48,053 nt of DNA from JAKFDK01 sp036676195 (lineage in GTDB: Bacteria; Bacillota; Sulfobacillia; Symbiobacteriales; ZC4RG38). Positions 10,496 to 19,735 of this stretch are shown here, piece after piece (position 1 is the stretch's first letter; every line of letters begins with the position of its first letter). The notes under the pieces were generated by a model, which saw only the letters and a list, made by a program, of their open reading frames with translations, was not told where the DNA came from and searched no databases. Position numbers and translations under genes: made by a program. The stretch lies in the NCBI GenBank assembly GCA_036676195.1, contig JAKFDK010000103.1:1-48053 (forward strand), read 5' to 3'.

Positions 10496-11545
10496 GTGCA
10501 ACTTCTGAGTAAGGACAATGACTACCACGCATTCGTCAAATCTTTGCAGGACCATTTCACTGATGGCCTTGCATTGGTCATCGGGTCCGGACTTTCGTCC
10601 GCAGAGGGAATCCCGGGGATGCCTGCCCTCGCCGCACATCTAAGCAACCGTGCGAGTTCATTGACCGGAGAGGACGCCGCCTTTTGGTCACAGGCCCAGG
10701 CAGTTCTCGACGCCGACGAGGGGCTCGAGGCTGCGCTCTTGAAGCACGCCCCAACCGAACGGATGGAAACCTGGATCGCACAACAAACTGTGGAACTGAT
10801 CCTACCGAAAGAACGTGAAGTCATAAGTGCAGTGCTCCGGGGTGAACGGACGCTTCGCCTGACGGCCTTCCTGGCTAAGGTACTGAAGCCAACTGCTGGG
10901 CTGCCAATTCTCACCACCAACTACGACCGGCTGGTTGAGGTCGCTTGCGAGATGGCTGGCTTCCATGTCGACACTACTGCAGTCGGGCACTATGCGGGCG
11001 CATTCGATCATGTCCAGAGTAGTATGCAATCATGCCGCGGCATCACACCGCGAGGCAAGACTACCGTCCTTGATCATTTCCCACGAGCGATCGTTCTGAA
11101 GCCGCATGGTAGTTTTGACTGGTACCGGTTCGGGAGTGACGCTCGGCGGAGCAGTTTGGATCTGGATGCGGAACGAATGATCATCACTCCTGGTCTCAAC
11201 AAATATCGAGCCGGCTACAACTTCCCATTTGATAAGCACCGTGATCTGGCAAACGATTACCTGAAGCGGGCTAGTCGTCTGCTAATCATCGGGTACGGAT
11301 TCAACGATGATCACCTACAAACCCATCTCGTGCGGCGAATAGAAGAGGGTACGCCCACATTGATCCTGACCCAATCGACCAGCAAGAAAGTCGTGAGACT
11401 AGCCATGGAATCGCCTAGCTGCATCTGCCTCTCCAAACCGTCAGCTTCGGCAGGGTTCGAAATGGTAACGAAGGGACACCAGTTTGAGGGTGATGAAACG
11501 GATTGGTGGGATCTCGGGATTTTGGCGAACGAGGTGTTAGCATGA
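10496..11545 (+). CDS. SIR2-like NAD-binding defence protein
   Basis: 349 residues. The SIR2 Rossmann core shows VIGSGLSSAEGIPGMP (28-43), the catalytic-type TNYDRL (141-146) with Asn142 and Asp144, and LKPHGSFDWY with His204; a later strand reads LLIIGYGFNDDHL. Stand-alone SIR2 proteins of this kind usually degrade NAD+ in abortive anti-phage responses rather than deacetylate proteins. The GTG start is preceded by GGGAG with 7 bases of spacing. Its stop overlaps the HerA start by 4 bases (ATGA), so the two are one translational unit. SIR2+HerA pairs are an established defence arrangement (also called Nezha). Confidence 0.88.
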   Translation: MQLLSKDNDYHAFVKSLQDHFTDGLALVIGSGLSSAEGIPGMPALAAHLSNRASSLTGEDAAFWSQAQAVLDADEGLEAALLKHAPTERMETWIAQQTVELILPKEREVISAVLRGERTLRLTAFLAKVLKPTAGLPILTTNYDRLVEVACEMAGFHVDTTAVGHYAGAFDHVQSSMQSCRGITPRGKTTVLDHFPRAIVLKPHGSFDWYRFGSDARRSSLDLDAERMIITPGLNKYRAGYNFPFDKHRDLANDYLKRASRLLIIGYGFNDDHLQTHLVRRIEEGTPTLILTQSTSKKVVRLAMESPSCICLSKPSASAGFEMVTKGHQFEGDETDWWDLGILANEVLA

Positions 11546-13323
11546 GTCACGAACCCATTCTGAAGTTCGACCCGCCGAACAGGCTCGGCAAGGTGGCCTC
11601 GGTGGACACTAGTCGAGTTCTCATTGCAGTGGAAAACGCCGCACTATTGCCGCGTGCTGCCGTCGGCAGCATTGTTGCCATACAGGGCATGACCGCTCAG
11701 GAGTTCCTCATTGCAATGACAGAACGTGTGACTCGGGAACTTCGTGAGCAGGCAACCCAACCTGATCCGATGGCGCCCACTTCGATTTCAGTTGAGGTTG
11801 TGCCACACGACACGCTCCGGGTGGCCTTGCTGGGGACGTTCCGTTCCGTGGAGGGAATCGTACGCAACCGATTCAAGCGGGGCGCAGATTCATTTCCGCA
11901 AATCGATCGCGATTGTTACCTCCTTGAGGGCGGCAACCTGCAACGTTTTATGGGGCTGCTGGGTAAGGACTTAGATGATAAGCAGCGTCTTGAACTCGGG
12001 AACTTCGTGATCGACCATTCGGCCACTGCGATCGCCAATGGTGATCGCTTCTTTCAGCGGCACGCAGCCATACTAGGCAGTACGGGATCAGGCAAGAGTT
12101 ATGCGGTGTCATTGATCCTCGAACGAGCACATGCCCGAAAACACGCCAATATCATTGTGTTTGACATGCATGGCGAGTACACGTCGCTGACAAACCCACC
12201 CATGGACGAAAATGGTATCGCGCCATCTCCGATTGCCGGTGCTTTCAAAATCGCAGGCCCAGGGGACTTGGATGCGCCGCCGGAAAACGCACTCTTCTTG
12301 CCGTACTGGTTACTGAATCGGGAAGAAATGCTGTCGATGATTTTGGATCGAAGCGATCAAAACGCGCCCAATCAGGCATCGCGTTTCACGTTGCACGTAC
12401 GCGAATTGAAGGAAGCAACGCTGACTGCAGAGCAGAAGGACGACGTGAAGGCAACCTTCACCGTGGACTCACCAATTCCGTATAATCTATCTGAACTGCT
12501 TGCGAAGCTGAAATTCGATGACACAGCGAAAGGCAAAGGGTCGTCGGGCAAAGACGTAAAGGGCGAATGGGAAGGAAGGCTGACTCGTTTTATCTCACGC
12601 CTCGAAGCCAAGGCTGAAGATCGACGGTATGGGTTCATGTTCAAGCCTCCATCGGTTGCTCTACAATACGACTGGCTCGCGACACAAATCGTCAAATTGC
12701 TTGCTCCAGACGAAGACAAGCCCGGTATCCAGGTAGTTGATTTCTCAGAAGTACCATCGGATGTTCTCCCTGTAGTTACTGGGATATTTGCTCGATTGCT
12801 ATACAACGTCCAGTTCTGGATGCAGCCAGAGAAGCGAATCCCGTTCGTTTTCGTCTGTGATGAAGCGCATCTGTACTTGCCCGCTCGCGAGGACGCTGAT
12901 GCTGTGGAGAAGCAGGCGCTCTACTCCTTCGAGCGCATCGCTAAGGAAGGTCGAAAGTACGGCGTCTCCTTGCTTGTCGTGAGCCAACGTCCCTCGGACG
13001 TAAGTCGCACTATCCTCAGCCAGTGCAACAACTTTCTCGTTCTACGCCTGACAAACGACCAGGATCAAAACGTTGTTCGTCGCCTAATGCCTGACTCGCT
13101 GGCCGGCATTCTCGACTGCTTGCCGCTACTTGATACCGGAGAAGCCTTGTTGCTGGGCGACGCAATCCTACTTCCCGCTAGAATCAAACTGAATTACCCA
13201 ACCATTGAGCCCCTGAGCCAGACAAGGAATTTCTGGCAGGAGTGGGGGGAAAAGGCCCCAGACCCCGCCGCCGTTGCCACAGCAGTCGAAACGTTACGGC
13301 GCCAATCTCGTACGGCGGGATAA
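11542..13323 (+). CDS. HerA-like hexameric ATPase of a SIR2-HerA defence system
   Basis: 593 residues. An N-terminal HAS-barrel region (about 1-130) precedes the FtsK/HerA ATPase core, with Walker A LGSTGSGKSYAV near 178, Walker B FVFVCDEAHLYLP near 438, and the HerA-typical SQRPSDVSRTILSQCNNF downstream. In defence systems HerA forms a ring that scaffolds and regulates the SIR2 effector; in archaea its relatives move DNA for end resection. The ATG at 11542 was chosen because it overlaps the SIR2 stop and has AGGTG upstream; an in-frame extension to 11503 would overlap SIR2 by 43 bases. Confidence 0.9.
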   Translation: MSHEPILKFDPPNRLGKVASVDTSRVLIAVENAALLPRAAVGSIVAIQGMTAQEFLIAMTERVTRELREQATQPDPMAPTSISVEVVPHDTLRVALLGTFRSVEGIVRNRFKRGADSFPQIDRDCYLLEGGNLQRFMGLLGKDLDDKQRLELGNFVIDHSATAIANGDRFFQRHAAILGSTGSGKSYAVSLILERAHARKHANIIVFDMHGEYTSLTNPPMDENGIAPSPIAGAFKIAGPGDLDAPPENALFLPYWLLNREEMLSMILDRSDQNAPNQASRFTLHVRELKEATLTAEQKDDVKATFTVDSPIPYNLSELLAKLKFDDTAKGKGSSGKDVKGEWEGRLTRFISRLEAKAEDRRYGFMFKPPSVALQYDWLATQIVKLLAPDEDKPGIQVVDFSEVPSDVLPVVTGIFARLLYNVQFWMQPEKRIPFVFVCDEAHLYLPAREDADAVEKQALYSFERIAKEGRKYGVSLLVVSQRPSDVSRTILSQCNNFLVLRLTNDQDQNVVRRLMPDSLAGILDCLPLLDTGEALLLGDAILLPARIKLNYPTIEPLSQTRNFWQEWGEKAPDPAAVATAVETLRRQSRTAG

Positions 13324-13476
13324 GTCGTTGAAGGAGCAAGTGTTATGGTGAGGATGTTGGACACTTGAGATAGGACTCGGTGACACAAGGGATGGGCGCA
13401 GAGGTGACTCCAGAAGGGGTTGCGACTGCTATGAATAGCGTACCTACATTCATTTCAAGATAAGCGGAGGCCAAAC

Positions 13477-14568
13477 ATGCCAATCATCCCAACCGCCTAT
13501 GTTGATGAAGCCACTCTAAGGAATCCCGTTCCCTCGTTTTTTGACCAGGAAATATGGAATCGCATCTGCACGACGGGACTGGATACGAACCTAACTCGAC
13601 TGATGCAAGCTGGTTTAGTTCATGTGCAGGACTGGATGTACTTGAGCGAGGAGGAGCGAGCAGCGCAGGTGAGGGGGTTTCTGGCACCTCTACAAGAGAC
13701 CGCTAACGGCTTTTTCCTCCGACCCGTGGTGGGCGACGAACAGAAACGCCGGTTAAGTGAAACGCTAGGCGTAGCTGCTACGGTTGAAGTTATCTCTCAG
13801 GTAATGCAAAATGTTCATTCGCCCACCTTCTCCCGAATAGCGCCAGACGGTAAATCCCGCGGCGATTACTTCGCCCGGTCAGCAGCACTTCCAGTTCTAT
13901 CACTGGAGGCCAAGGGAGGGCAGGACGTAAGCCCTTCGCTCGTACGCAAGGCTTGCGCCCAGTTGGGGCGCTACCAGCCTCCGAAATACGTTATCGGCAT
14001 TAAGACTGTGTACGACCACGAGCAACCTCTCAGACTTTATATTGGCGATCCGGATTCGGAGGCCCCAATAAGCAGTGAGTTCGATGCTTTGGTAGATCGA
14101 ATGCAGCACTTCGTCCGGATATTGGCTTGGGCAGGATTCTATCAGTTCGCCGAGAGCCTCGACAATCGCGTTACGCTTATTCGCGATGCAGGACCTCGTG
14201 GATATCAAAAACATGACGGAGATTCGCTCCGTGGTGAACTTGTAAGGAAGATAGGAACCCCATGGGAAACCACCGTGCAAGCCGACAACGTTCGTGTCCG
14301 AGGGGTCACGCATTTGGGGCCCTCACGTGCGGAAGCCTGGATTCCTATCCATCACAACGTTGACGTTCTTTTCTTGGTTAGCACTAAGCTGTATCAAGTC
14401 TTAAGGGACCAGAATTTCCACGCGATCCTCAGCTTCAGGGGACCGGAATTAATGTCTACGCGGCGCGTGCGTCGATACATTCGGCAGGTAAGCGCCCGTT
14501 GGGACGGAGCAATATGGGTGTTGCGAAGTGTACCAGAGTTCAGCGTTCCCAGCGCCGACGCTGGATAA
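13477..14568 (+). CDS. Uncharacterised protein with PD-(D/E)xK and QxxxY nuclease motifs
   Basis: 363 residues, not recognised as a named family. The middle shows the signature of Cas4/RecB-type nucleases: Asp130 in RGDYF, 14 residues on Glu144-Ala-Lys146 in SLEAKGG at the end of a hydrophobic strand, then Gln162-x3-Tyr166 in ACAQLGRY. The start ATG has AGCGGAGG 7 bases upstream. It follows herA after 153 bases on the same strand and has the same lower GC, so it probably belongs to the same imported cassette. It could act as a nuclease effector or a DNA-processing partner of HerA; a resistance-only endonuclease remnant is the alternative. Confidence 0.6.
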   Translation: MPIIPTAYVDEATLRNPVPSFFDQEIWNRICTTGLDTNLTRLMQAGLVHVQDWMYLSEEERAAQVRGFLAPLQETANGFFLRPVVGDEQKRRLSETLGVAATVEVISQVMQNVHSPTFSRIAPDGKSRGDYFARSAALPVLSLEAKGGQDVSPSLVRKACAQLGRYQPPKYVIGIKTVYDHEQPLRLYIGDPDSEAPISSEFDALVDRMQHFVRILAWAGFYQFAESLDNRVTLIRDAGPRGYQKHDGDSLRGELVRKIGTPWETTVQADNVRVRGVTHLGPSRAEAWIPIHHNVDVLFLVSTKLYQVLRDQNFHAILSFRGPELMSTRRVRRYIRQVSARWDGAIWVLRSVPEFSVPSADAG

Positions 14569-14742
14569 TAGGCGAAGGGCACCACCCCACTACTCCGGAG
14601 ATGGGTGCCTAGCGTATGGTACAATGGGTTTTCTCTGGCATATGCTCCGGCAGTTACGGGCTGCGAAGTGATGTTCTACACGGGTGACAGAAGTGTCGGC
14701 CCGCTTCTGCTAGTATGTGGAGACGGCCAGTTGAAGAATACG

Positions 14743-14772
14743 CAGGGCCGAGGCAAGCAAACCTCGGCCCTG
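14743..14772. terminator. Bidirectional terminator hairpin, perfect 11-bp stem
   Basis: CAGGGCCGAGG, 8-base loop, CCTCGGCCCTG, between the converging ends of the defence cassette (plus) and the AAA gene (minus). The T-run is weak on both sides. The rest of 14569-14831 shows no gene. Confidence 0.65.
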
Positions 14773-14831
14773 TAACGATTTATGCATCTGTAGGGACTGT
14801 ACCGGCTGAAGGAGCCCTCCTTGCGGGTACT

Positions 14832-16361
14832 TCAGTTTGAGTTGCGCGCTCCGTCACTGGACGAACCCAACCCGGTGCTCCCCAGGGTCTCCGTGGTCAC
14901 GATCCGGCTAACCGACACCGCCCGCTGCAGATCGTCCCAGGTAGCCGTCCGGCGCCGGCCGGTTTTCAGGTATTCCACCCACAGCGCCTCTTTCAGCGCA
15001 TGACAGGCATTCCGGATCTCGGCCGGAGCGAGGTCTGCCAGCTCTTCAGCCGCCACGTTGAAGTCCAGCTCTGCCGGAATCCCGTGCAGGTACTTGCGCA
15101 ACAGAACGGCACGGCCGACGGCGCTAGGTTTGTCAATCAGAAGCCGGTAGGTGAACCGGCGGAGCAGCGCTGCATCGAGCACGTCGGCCCGGTTGGTGGC
15201 CGCCAGCACCAGCACGCCTTCCAGAGGGGCAAAGCCATCCATCTCCTGCAGCAGCACCGGGAGCACCAGATCGGAGGCCCGGTTGCGGTGCTCCCCATCC
15301 CTCCGGCGCCCGATCCCATCCACCTCGTCAATGAACACGACGCAGGGGGCTAATCGTCGCGCATGGGCGAACAGGGCTCTGACCCGGCCCTCGGTCTCGC
15401 CGACGTGGGAGGCCAGGAGATCGGCGGGACTGACGGCGAGAAAGTTCACCCCAAAGTAGCGGGCGGCGGCCCGGGCCAACGAAGTTTTCCCTGTGCCGGG
15501 CGGCCCATAGAGAAGAATACCCTTGGCCGACGTGACCCCAAACTGCGCCGCCTCCCGTCCCCGGAGCCAGGTCTGTACCTGGGCCTTCACGATTTCCACA
15601 GCGCTGTCCAGTCCCACAAGTTCCGCAAAGGCGTTCGGGTCTGCCCGACAGACCGGCGGGACCGTGCCGGCAGACGCACGGGTAACCACCGGCTGGATCC
15701 GGAGTGCACCTGACGGCGGCCAGAGGAGAAAACCCCATACCCGGCGATAAAGGATCGGGCTGACCGCCAGCGCTCCCCACAGCCCGGCCCAGAGCAGGGC
15801 GCCCACGTTCCTCGGCACCTGCCAGCGGGTGGCCAGGAAGTCGCCCACTCCCTTGCGCATCGAAAACCCGTTCACGTAAGGTTCCGCCACCACGGCATAG
15901 ACCCCGCTGACCGCAGCCCCCACGGCCTGCAGCGGCGGCACCCGGCCGTCGAGCGCCGCCCATACCTCCTGCCCTGCCACCGGCAAGGCTCCGTCCGGCC
16001 GGGTCGCAAGGTGATAGCCACGGTGGGCAACCAATCCGGTCATCCACACGGCAGCAAACAGGGTGAACGCCAGGGTGATGCTCCGGCTGCCCGCCCGCCT
16101 CAACGCCGTGACAGGACCCAGTATGACCCCGGCCACCATCAGGCTGCCGCCCACCCAGAGCCGCCAGTCCGGCGGCGCCTGGCCACCGGACACAAGCCCC
16201 CCGGTTTGTGCCGACACATACCAGTCTTCGAACCAGGAAGCCAGCATGCAGGTCCCGGCGACAGCCAGGCAGGACATCCCCAGCAGCATCCAGCGACCGC
16301 CGCCGAGACGCCGGGTCGCCTCCCGAACAGCGTGAAACCGTGCCAGCAACCGTGCATTCAT
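14832..16361 (-). CDS. Membrane AAA ATPase, FtsH-like module without protease domain
   Basis: 509 residues. Three to four membrane helices occupy the first ~200 residues, followed by an FtsH-type AAA module: Walker A LYGPPGTGKTSLARA near 287, Walker B CVVFIDEVDGIG near 343, and sensor region LVLAATNRADVLDAALLRRF. The protein stops after the AAA lid; the HEXXH zinc protease domain of FtsH is absent. A membrane-bound remodelling ATPase within a type IV secretion gene run could assist channel assembly or substrate unfolding, but no known conjugation component is exactly this. It reads in the same direction as VirB4, 49 bases downstream of it. Confidence 0.8.
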   Translation of the reverse strand: MNARLLARFHAVREATRRLGGGRWMLLGMSCLAVAGTCMLASWFEDWYVSAQTGGLVSGGQAPPDWRLWVGGSLMVAGVILGPVTALRRAGSRSITLAFTLFAAVWMTGLVAHRGYHLATRPDGALPVAGQEVWAALDGRVPPLQAVGAAVSGVYAVVAEPYVNGFSMRKGVGDFLATRWQVPRNVGALLWAGLWGALAVSPILYRRVWGFLLWPPSGALRIQPVVTRASAGTVPPVCRADPNAFAELVGLDSAVEIVKAQVQTWLRGREAAQFGVTSAKGILLYGPPGTGKTSLARAAARYFGVNFLAVSPADLLASHVGETEGRVRALFAHARRLAPCVVFIDEVDGIGRRRDGEHRNRASDLVLPVLLQEMDGFAPLEGVLVLAATNRADVLDAALLRRFTYRLLIDKPSAVGRAVLLRKYLHGIPAELDFNVAAEELADLAPAEIRNACHALKEALWVEYLKTGRRRTATWDDLQRAVSVSRIVTTETLGSTGLGSSSDGARNSN

Positions 16362-16410
16362 CCCGATCCCTCCCTGCGGAGCGCCGGCGGGGTCCGGCCC
16401 AGGCCGCCCG

Positions 16411-18261
16411 TCAGTCGCCGTCCGGAATTGCCAGCAGCGCCTTTTCTTCGGGTGTCAGCTCAACCAGCAGCGCCACCGACTGCGAGCCTGTCTTGATCAG
16501 TGCCTCGCCCCGCCCGGCCCGGGCGACGAAGGCCCGTTCGCCTTCTGTCAGTTGGAACACCTCCGCAGCCTGAGCCAATTGCTCCGGCTTCTGGGCCATG
16601 ACCACCCGCGTTCCCAGGTTGTTGAGAACCGCCCGCCCGGTCTCCGTTGCCTGAAACTCGGCAAAGGACTGGCTGGCGAGGGTCAGGCCGCACCGCCGTT
16701 TCCGAGCCCGGCGGGCCAGGTTTTCCAGAAAGGCTGCTGTGTCCTGGTGCTTCATGAACATCCAGGCCTCGTCGGTGTAGACCTCCTTGTCGATCCCCTT
16801 GCGCTTCTTGATGAACTGCTCGGCGATCCACCCCAGGCAGACATGCATGGCCAGCGGGCGAACGTACCGCTCATCAAGCCCGTACAGGTCAAAGACGATC
16901 ATCGCCTTGTCCAGCCCGACCGCCGTTTCGCAGTCAAACAGGCCCATGCTGCCCTGTGCGAGGAAGGGTTCCAGGAGCAGTGCCACCCGCCTGAGTTCCG
17001 ATACCCCGGCCATGCCTGCGTGCAGATCTCGCAGGCGGGGCACCGGTTTCTTCCGCCGGCTGGCGTGGTAGGTGTCCATGCCCAGCTCGCTGACCGTTTC
17101 GTACAGGCTCTCCGCCTGGTGCGAGATGCCCCTTTCGGTGTACAGGCTGAGTACCACCCGGTCCAGCAGCGCCGATTCCTCCGGCGTGAGACTGCCGCCC
17201 TGGATGGAGATCATGTGCGCCACCAGCGCCCTGACGTCCGCGATCTTGTCCTGCAAATTCACCGTCCCGGCCGTCTCGGCATCGGCTTCCTCAGCCTCCA
17301 GGTCGAGCGGGTTGATCCCGGCCGGGCGCCCCGGCTCCAGGCGAATCACGTGGCCACCCAGGTTCATCACCATCTGGGTGTACTCCCCTTCGGGATCCAG
17401 AATCACCACGTGCCTGCCGCCGGCAGCGGCACGGGCCGCCTTCACCTTGAGCAGCACCGTCTTGCCCGCCCCTGTCTGGGCAAACACCCCGGCGTGGGGG
17501 TTGGTCAGGCCGAAGGCTGGGCCGGCAAATGAGTCGTAGATCACCGGCCCGCCGGTGACCCGATTGACGCCGAGCAGGACGCCGTGTGGATGCGCCATGT
17601 CAGCCATGCCGAACGGGTAGAAGCCGGTGACCGCACCCAGATTCATGAGGCGGGTGCAGTCTGTACCCAATTCCCAGGCGCCGACCGGGGATGCCGTAAC
17701 CAGTCCGGGGACCTGGCGCAGGAACAGGCAGCGGGCCTCGGCCATCCGGGCCTGCAGTTCCCGCTCCAGTAACTGGCACCGCCGGTCCAGTGCCTCCCGG
17801 GAAGCAGCGGTCACCGTGAACACCACAGCCGCTGAGTAGACCGTGTCCTCCCGCCACTGGACCCGGGCCCGCAGGGTATCGGCCTCGGTGATGTCCCGGG
17901 TAAGAAGATGGCGGCGGGAGATGTTTCCCCGGCGGTCATCGAGTTCCAGTTGGGCCTGCAGGCCCTCAATGCGGTCTGTGAGCCGCCTGACAATCGTTGC
18001 CGGTTGCTCCGGCAGCAGATGCACCGACACGTCAACGTCCGTGGCACCATAAAGGTCATCCAGCCAGCCAACCCAAACCGTGCCCGGATACTGGGCCAGA
18101 AAACAGGACCGGACGAACTGGCCGGCCCCGAGCTGAACGCAGTCCGGCTCCTCCAGACAGCCATCAGGCGCAACATGGTCGAGGGTACGGTCAGCGGCAG
18201 CCCGTTCCTGAGTCTTTGGCGGCTCCTTAGCTCTGTGGAAACGTGAGAGCAGCCCGAACAT
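16411..18261 (-). CDS. virB4: VirB4/TraC-like conjugation ATPase
   Basis: 616 residues. The N-terminal VirB4 domain (about 30-235) is followed by the ATPase core with Walker A GVFAQTGAGKTVLLK near 257-270, then VILDPEGEYTQMV, and Walker B TDEAWMFMK near 494, plus the arginine/sensor segment GLTLASQSFAEF. VirB4 is the most conserved ATPase of type IV secretion and marks this region as conjugative or secretion-related. Its start overlaps the preceding gene by 35 bases, and its partner PrgI is encoded two genes upstream. Confidence 0.93.
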   Translation of the reverse strand: MFGLLSRFHRAKEPPKTQERAAADRTLDHVAPDGCLEEPDCVQLGAGQFVRSCFLAQYPGTVWVGWLDDLYGATDVDVSVHLLPEQPATIVRRLTDRIEGLQAQLELDDRRGNISRRHLLTRDITEADTLRARVQWREDTVYSAAVVFTVTAASREALDRRCQLLERELQARMAEARCLFLRQVPGLVTASPVGAWELGTDCTRLMNLGAVTGFYPFGMADMAHPHGVLLGVNRVTGGPVIYDSFAGPAFGLTNPHAGVFAQTGAGKTVLLKVKAARAAAGGRHVVILDPEGEYTQMVMNLGGHVIRLEPGRPAGINPLDLEAEEADAETAGTVNLQDKIADVRALVAHMISIQGGSLTPEESALLDRVVLSLYTERGISHQAESLYETVSELGMDTYHASRRKKPVPRLRDLHAGMAGVSELRRVALLLEPFLAQGSMGLFDCETAVGLDKAMIVFDLYGLDERYVRPLAMHVCLGWIAEQFIKKRKGIDKEVYTDEAWMFMKHQDTAAFLENLARRARKRRCGLTLASQSFAEFQATETGRAVLNNLGTRVVMAQKPEQLAQAAEVFQLTEGERAFVARAGRGEALIKTGSQSVALLVELTPEEKALLAIPDGD

Positions 18262-18871
18262 CGGCCAACCTGACCCCCTCCACTACGGGTTTGTCCCAGT
18301 CCCACTGCCCGGGGGCTTTCCCGGTTGCCCGCTTTCGCCAGAAAGACGCCAGGACCGCAGCGACATCGGCAGGACCGAGGACCGAGAGGCGGACCCACCG
18401 TTCGAGTCCCCTGGCCAGCGTCCGCACCCGGCGCTCCAGTTCCCTGGCGGCGTCATCCTCCCGTGTGGCACTGGCCGGCACCACCAGGAAGATCCGCCGG
18501 ATCTGTACGGTGTGGTTGGACCAGAGAGTGAGGTGCCGGCGAAGAGCCGCCACGTAGCTCTCCATCCCCGGTGGTGGGGCCTCCGTAATGGGAGGCAGTC
18601 CGACCGGGCGGCTCTGAACAAACAGTTGTAACGGGAAGTCGAGGGACCGGAGCAGGCCCTGCCAGGCGTCCTCCACCTGGTCCTGTTCAGCCGGGCTCAG
18701 CAGTCCCAGGTTGACCAGTCCCTGGGCGGCCAGTACCACCCGGAACCGGTCGCCTGGGGGGAGAACCACAAGGCCCCACGGTTCGTGGTGCCCCGGCTGC
18801 TGGAGGGGCCGCAAGTCCTGAATGCCCAGAAGATCCTGCACTGCGGCAACCGGCCGCCGCTTCTTCAGCAC
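18227..18871 (-). CDS. Hypothetical VirB4-associated protein
   Basis: 214 residues from a GTG start that overlaps the end of prgI by 7 bases; its end overlaps virB4 by 35 bases. The strand-rich segment around LVVLPPGDRFRVVL and LQLFVQSRPVGLP, then a helical part and IRRIFLVVPAS, resembles the TraC/VirB4 N-terminal-like accessory proteins that commonly lie between PrgI and VirB4 in Gram-positive transfer loci. No catalytic motif is visible. A cytoplasmic partner of VirB4 is the most economical reading. Confidence 0.65.
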   Translation of the reverse strand: MLKKRRPVAAVQDLLGIQDLRPLQQPGHHEPWGLVVLPPGDRFRVVLAAQGLVNLGLLSPAEQDQVEDAWQGLLRSLDFPLQLFVQSRPVGLPPITEAPPPGMESYVAALRRHLTLWSNHTVQIRRIFLVVPASATREDDAARELERRVRTLARGLERWVRLSVLGPADVAAVLASFWRKRATGKAPGQWDWDKPVVEGVRLADVRAALTFPQS

Positions 18872-19164
18872 ACCCTGTCACCGCCCCGTTGCCAGAAAAC
18901 CGCCCTGGGGCGCATCAGATACAGGGCGAGGAGCCAGAGCAGCCTGTCAGCAGCCATGAACCTGACCCGGGCGAATGCCAGAAGACAGCTGCCGAACACG
19001 CCGGTCGCAACTGCCGGCACAGCCAGCCAGACCGGGAATTCAACCAGGGCGTACAGGACCAGCATCAGACCGGCCCCCAGGTAGCCCGCCTGTCGAAACG
19101 TGATCAGCCCGCCGATTTCCCGGGGGCGCTCGTCGAAGAGAACCGGAACCGGGTACTGGCGCAT
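18865..19164 (-). CDS. prgI: PrgI family membrane protein (VirB3-like)
   Basis: 99 residues with the family signature: MRQYPVPVLFDERPREIGG at the N-terminus, followed by LTFRQAGYL, then two closely spaced membrane helices (about 28-65) and a basic C-terminus. PrgI proteins are small membrane partners of the VirB4 ATPase in Gram-positive type IV secretion. The position upstream of virB4 on the same strand agrees. Confidence 0.88.
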   Translation of the reverse strand: MRQYPVPVLFDERPREIGGLITFRQAGYLGAGLMLVLYALVEFPVWLAVPAVATGVFGSCLLAFARVRFMAADRLLWLLALYLMRPRAVFWQRGGDRVC

Positions 19165-19176
19165 GGTCCGCCCCCC

Positions 19177-19578
19177 TCAGGTGGCCAGCTTGGCAAAGAT
19201 GCTGACGAGGACCTTGGCGATGAACGTGGCACCAAAGATGAATCCAGAGGCCAGGCAGACCCACAGCATCCAGTCCAGCGTCTCAGCCCGGTTTCTCGCA
19301 TCACGGTTGGTCATCAGCCGCAGCCCGATGATCATGATGGTAATCACCAGTACGGAGCCGCTGACCAGGAGGACGTAGAAGTAGATCGAGTTACCGACGT
19401 CCCTTACCTTTCCCTCAACGTCCGTGTCGCCCGGAGAGGCCACTGTCGCCCCCGGGAGCACCGGGCTGACCGCCTGAGCGGCGGTCACCGGCCCCGCCAG
19501 GCCCGCGAGCAATAGGACCAGAGCGAGCAGCGCCCCGGTCCGGCCCATGAACTTTCGTCTCACGTCCCTGTCACTCAC
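19177..19578 (-). CDS. VirB2/TrbC-like pilin or small channel protein
   Basis: 133 residues from a GTG at 19578 (GGAG 4 bases upstream); an ATG at 19548 is an alternative and an open extension to 19770 is less likely. A signal peptide (basic N-terminus, GALLALVLLLAGLAGPVTA) is followed by a short Pro/Gly-rich linker and two membrane helices (SIYFYVLLVSGSVLVITIMI and MLWVCLASGFIFGATF) separated by a charged loop. This two-helix layout behind a cleavable signal is that of VirB2/TrbC pilins. It precedes prgI by 12 bases. Confidence 0.7.
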   Translation of the reverse strand: MSDRDVRRKFMGRTGALLALVLLLAGLAGPVTAAQAVSPVLPGATVASPGDTDVEGKVRDVGNSIYFYVLLVSGSVLVITIMIIGLRLMTNRDARNRAETLDWMLWVCLASGFIFGATFIAKVLVSIFAKLAT

Positions 19579-19735
19579 TTTTCTCCGGTTATTTGGACCC
19601 TCCGGCTCTTTCCCGAGGCACACATAAGCCCGGTCCATCAGCTCCCCCAGTTGATAGGGGGCCTCTGCCCCGGGCCCGCTATGCTGCCTTGCATCAAGCT
19701 CCGCCGGCCACAGTTGGCTGCAAAGCCACGGTTCG

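Noticed and set aside
10193..10518. Small genes in the AT-rich leader before SIR2
   Set aside because: Frames on both strands lack a recognisable product; only one has a marginal ribosome site.
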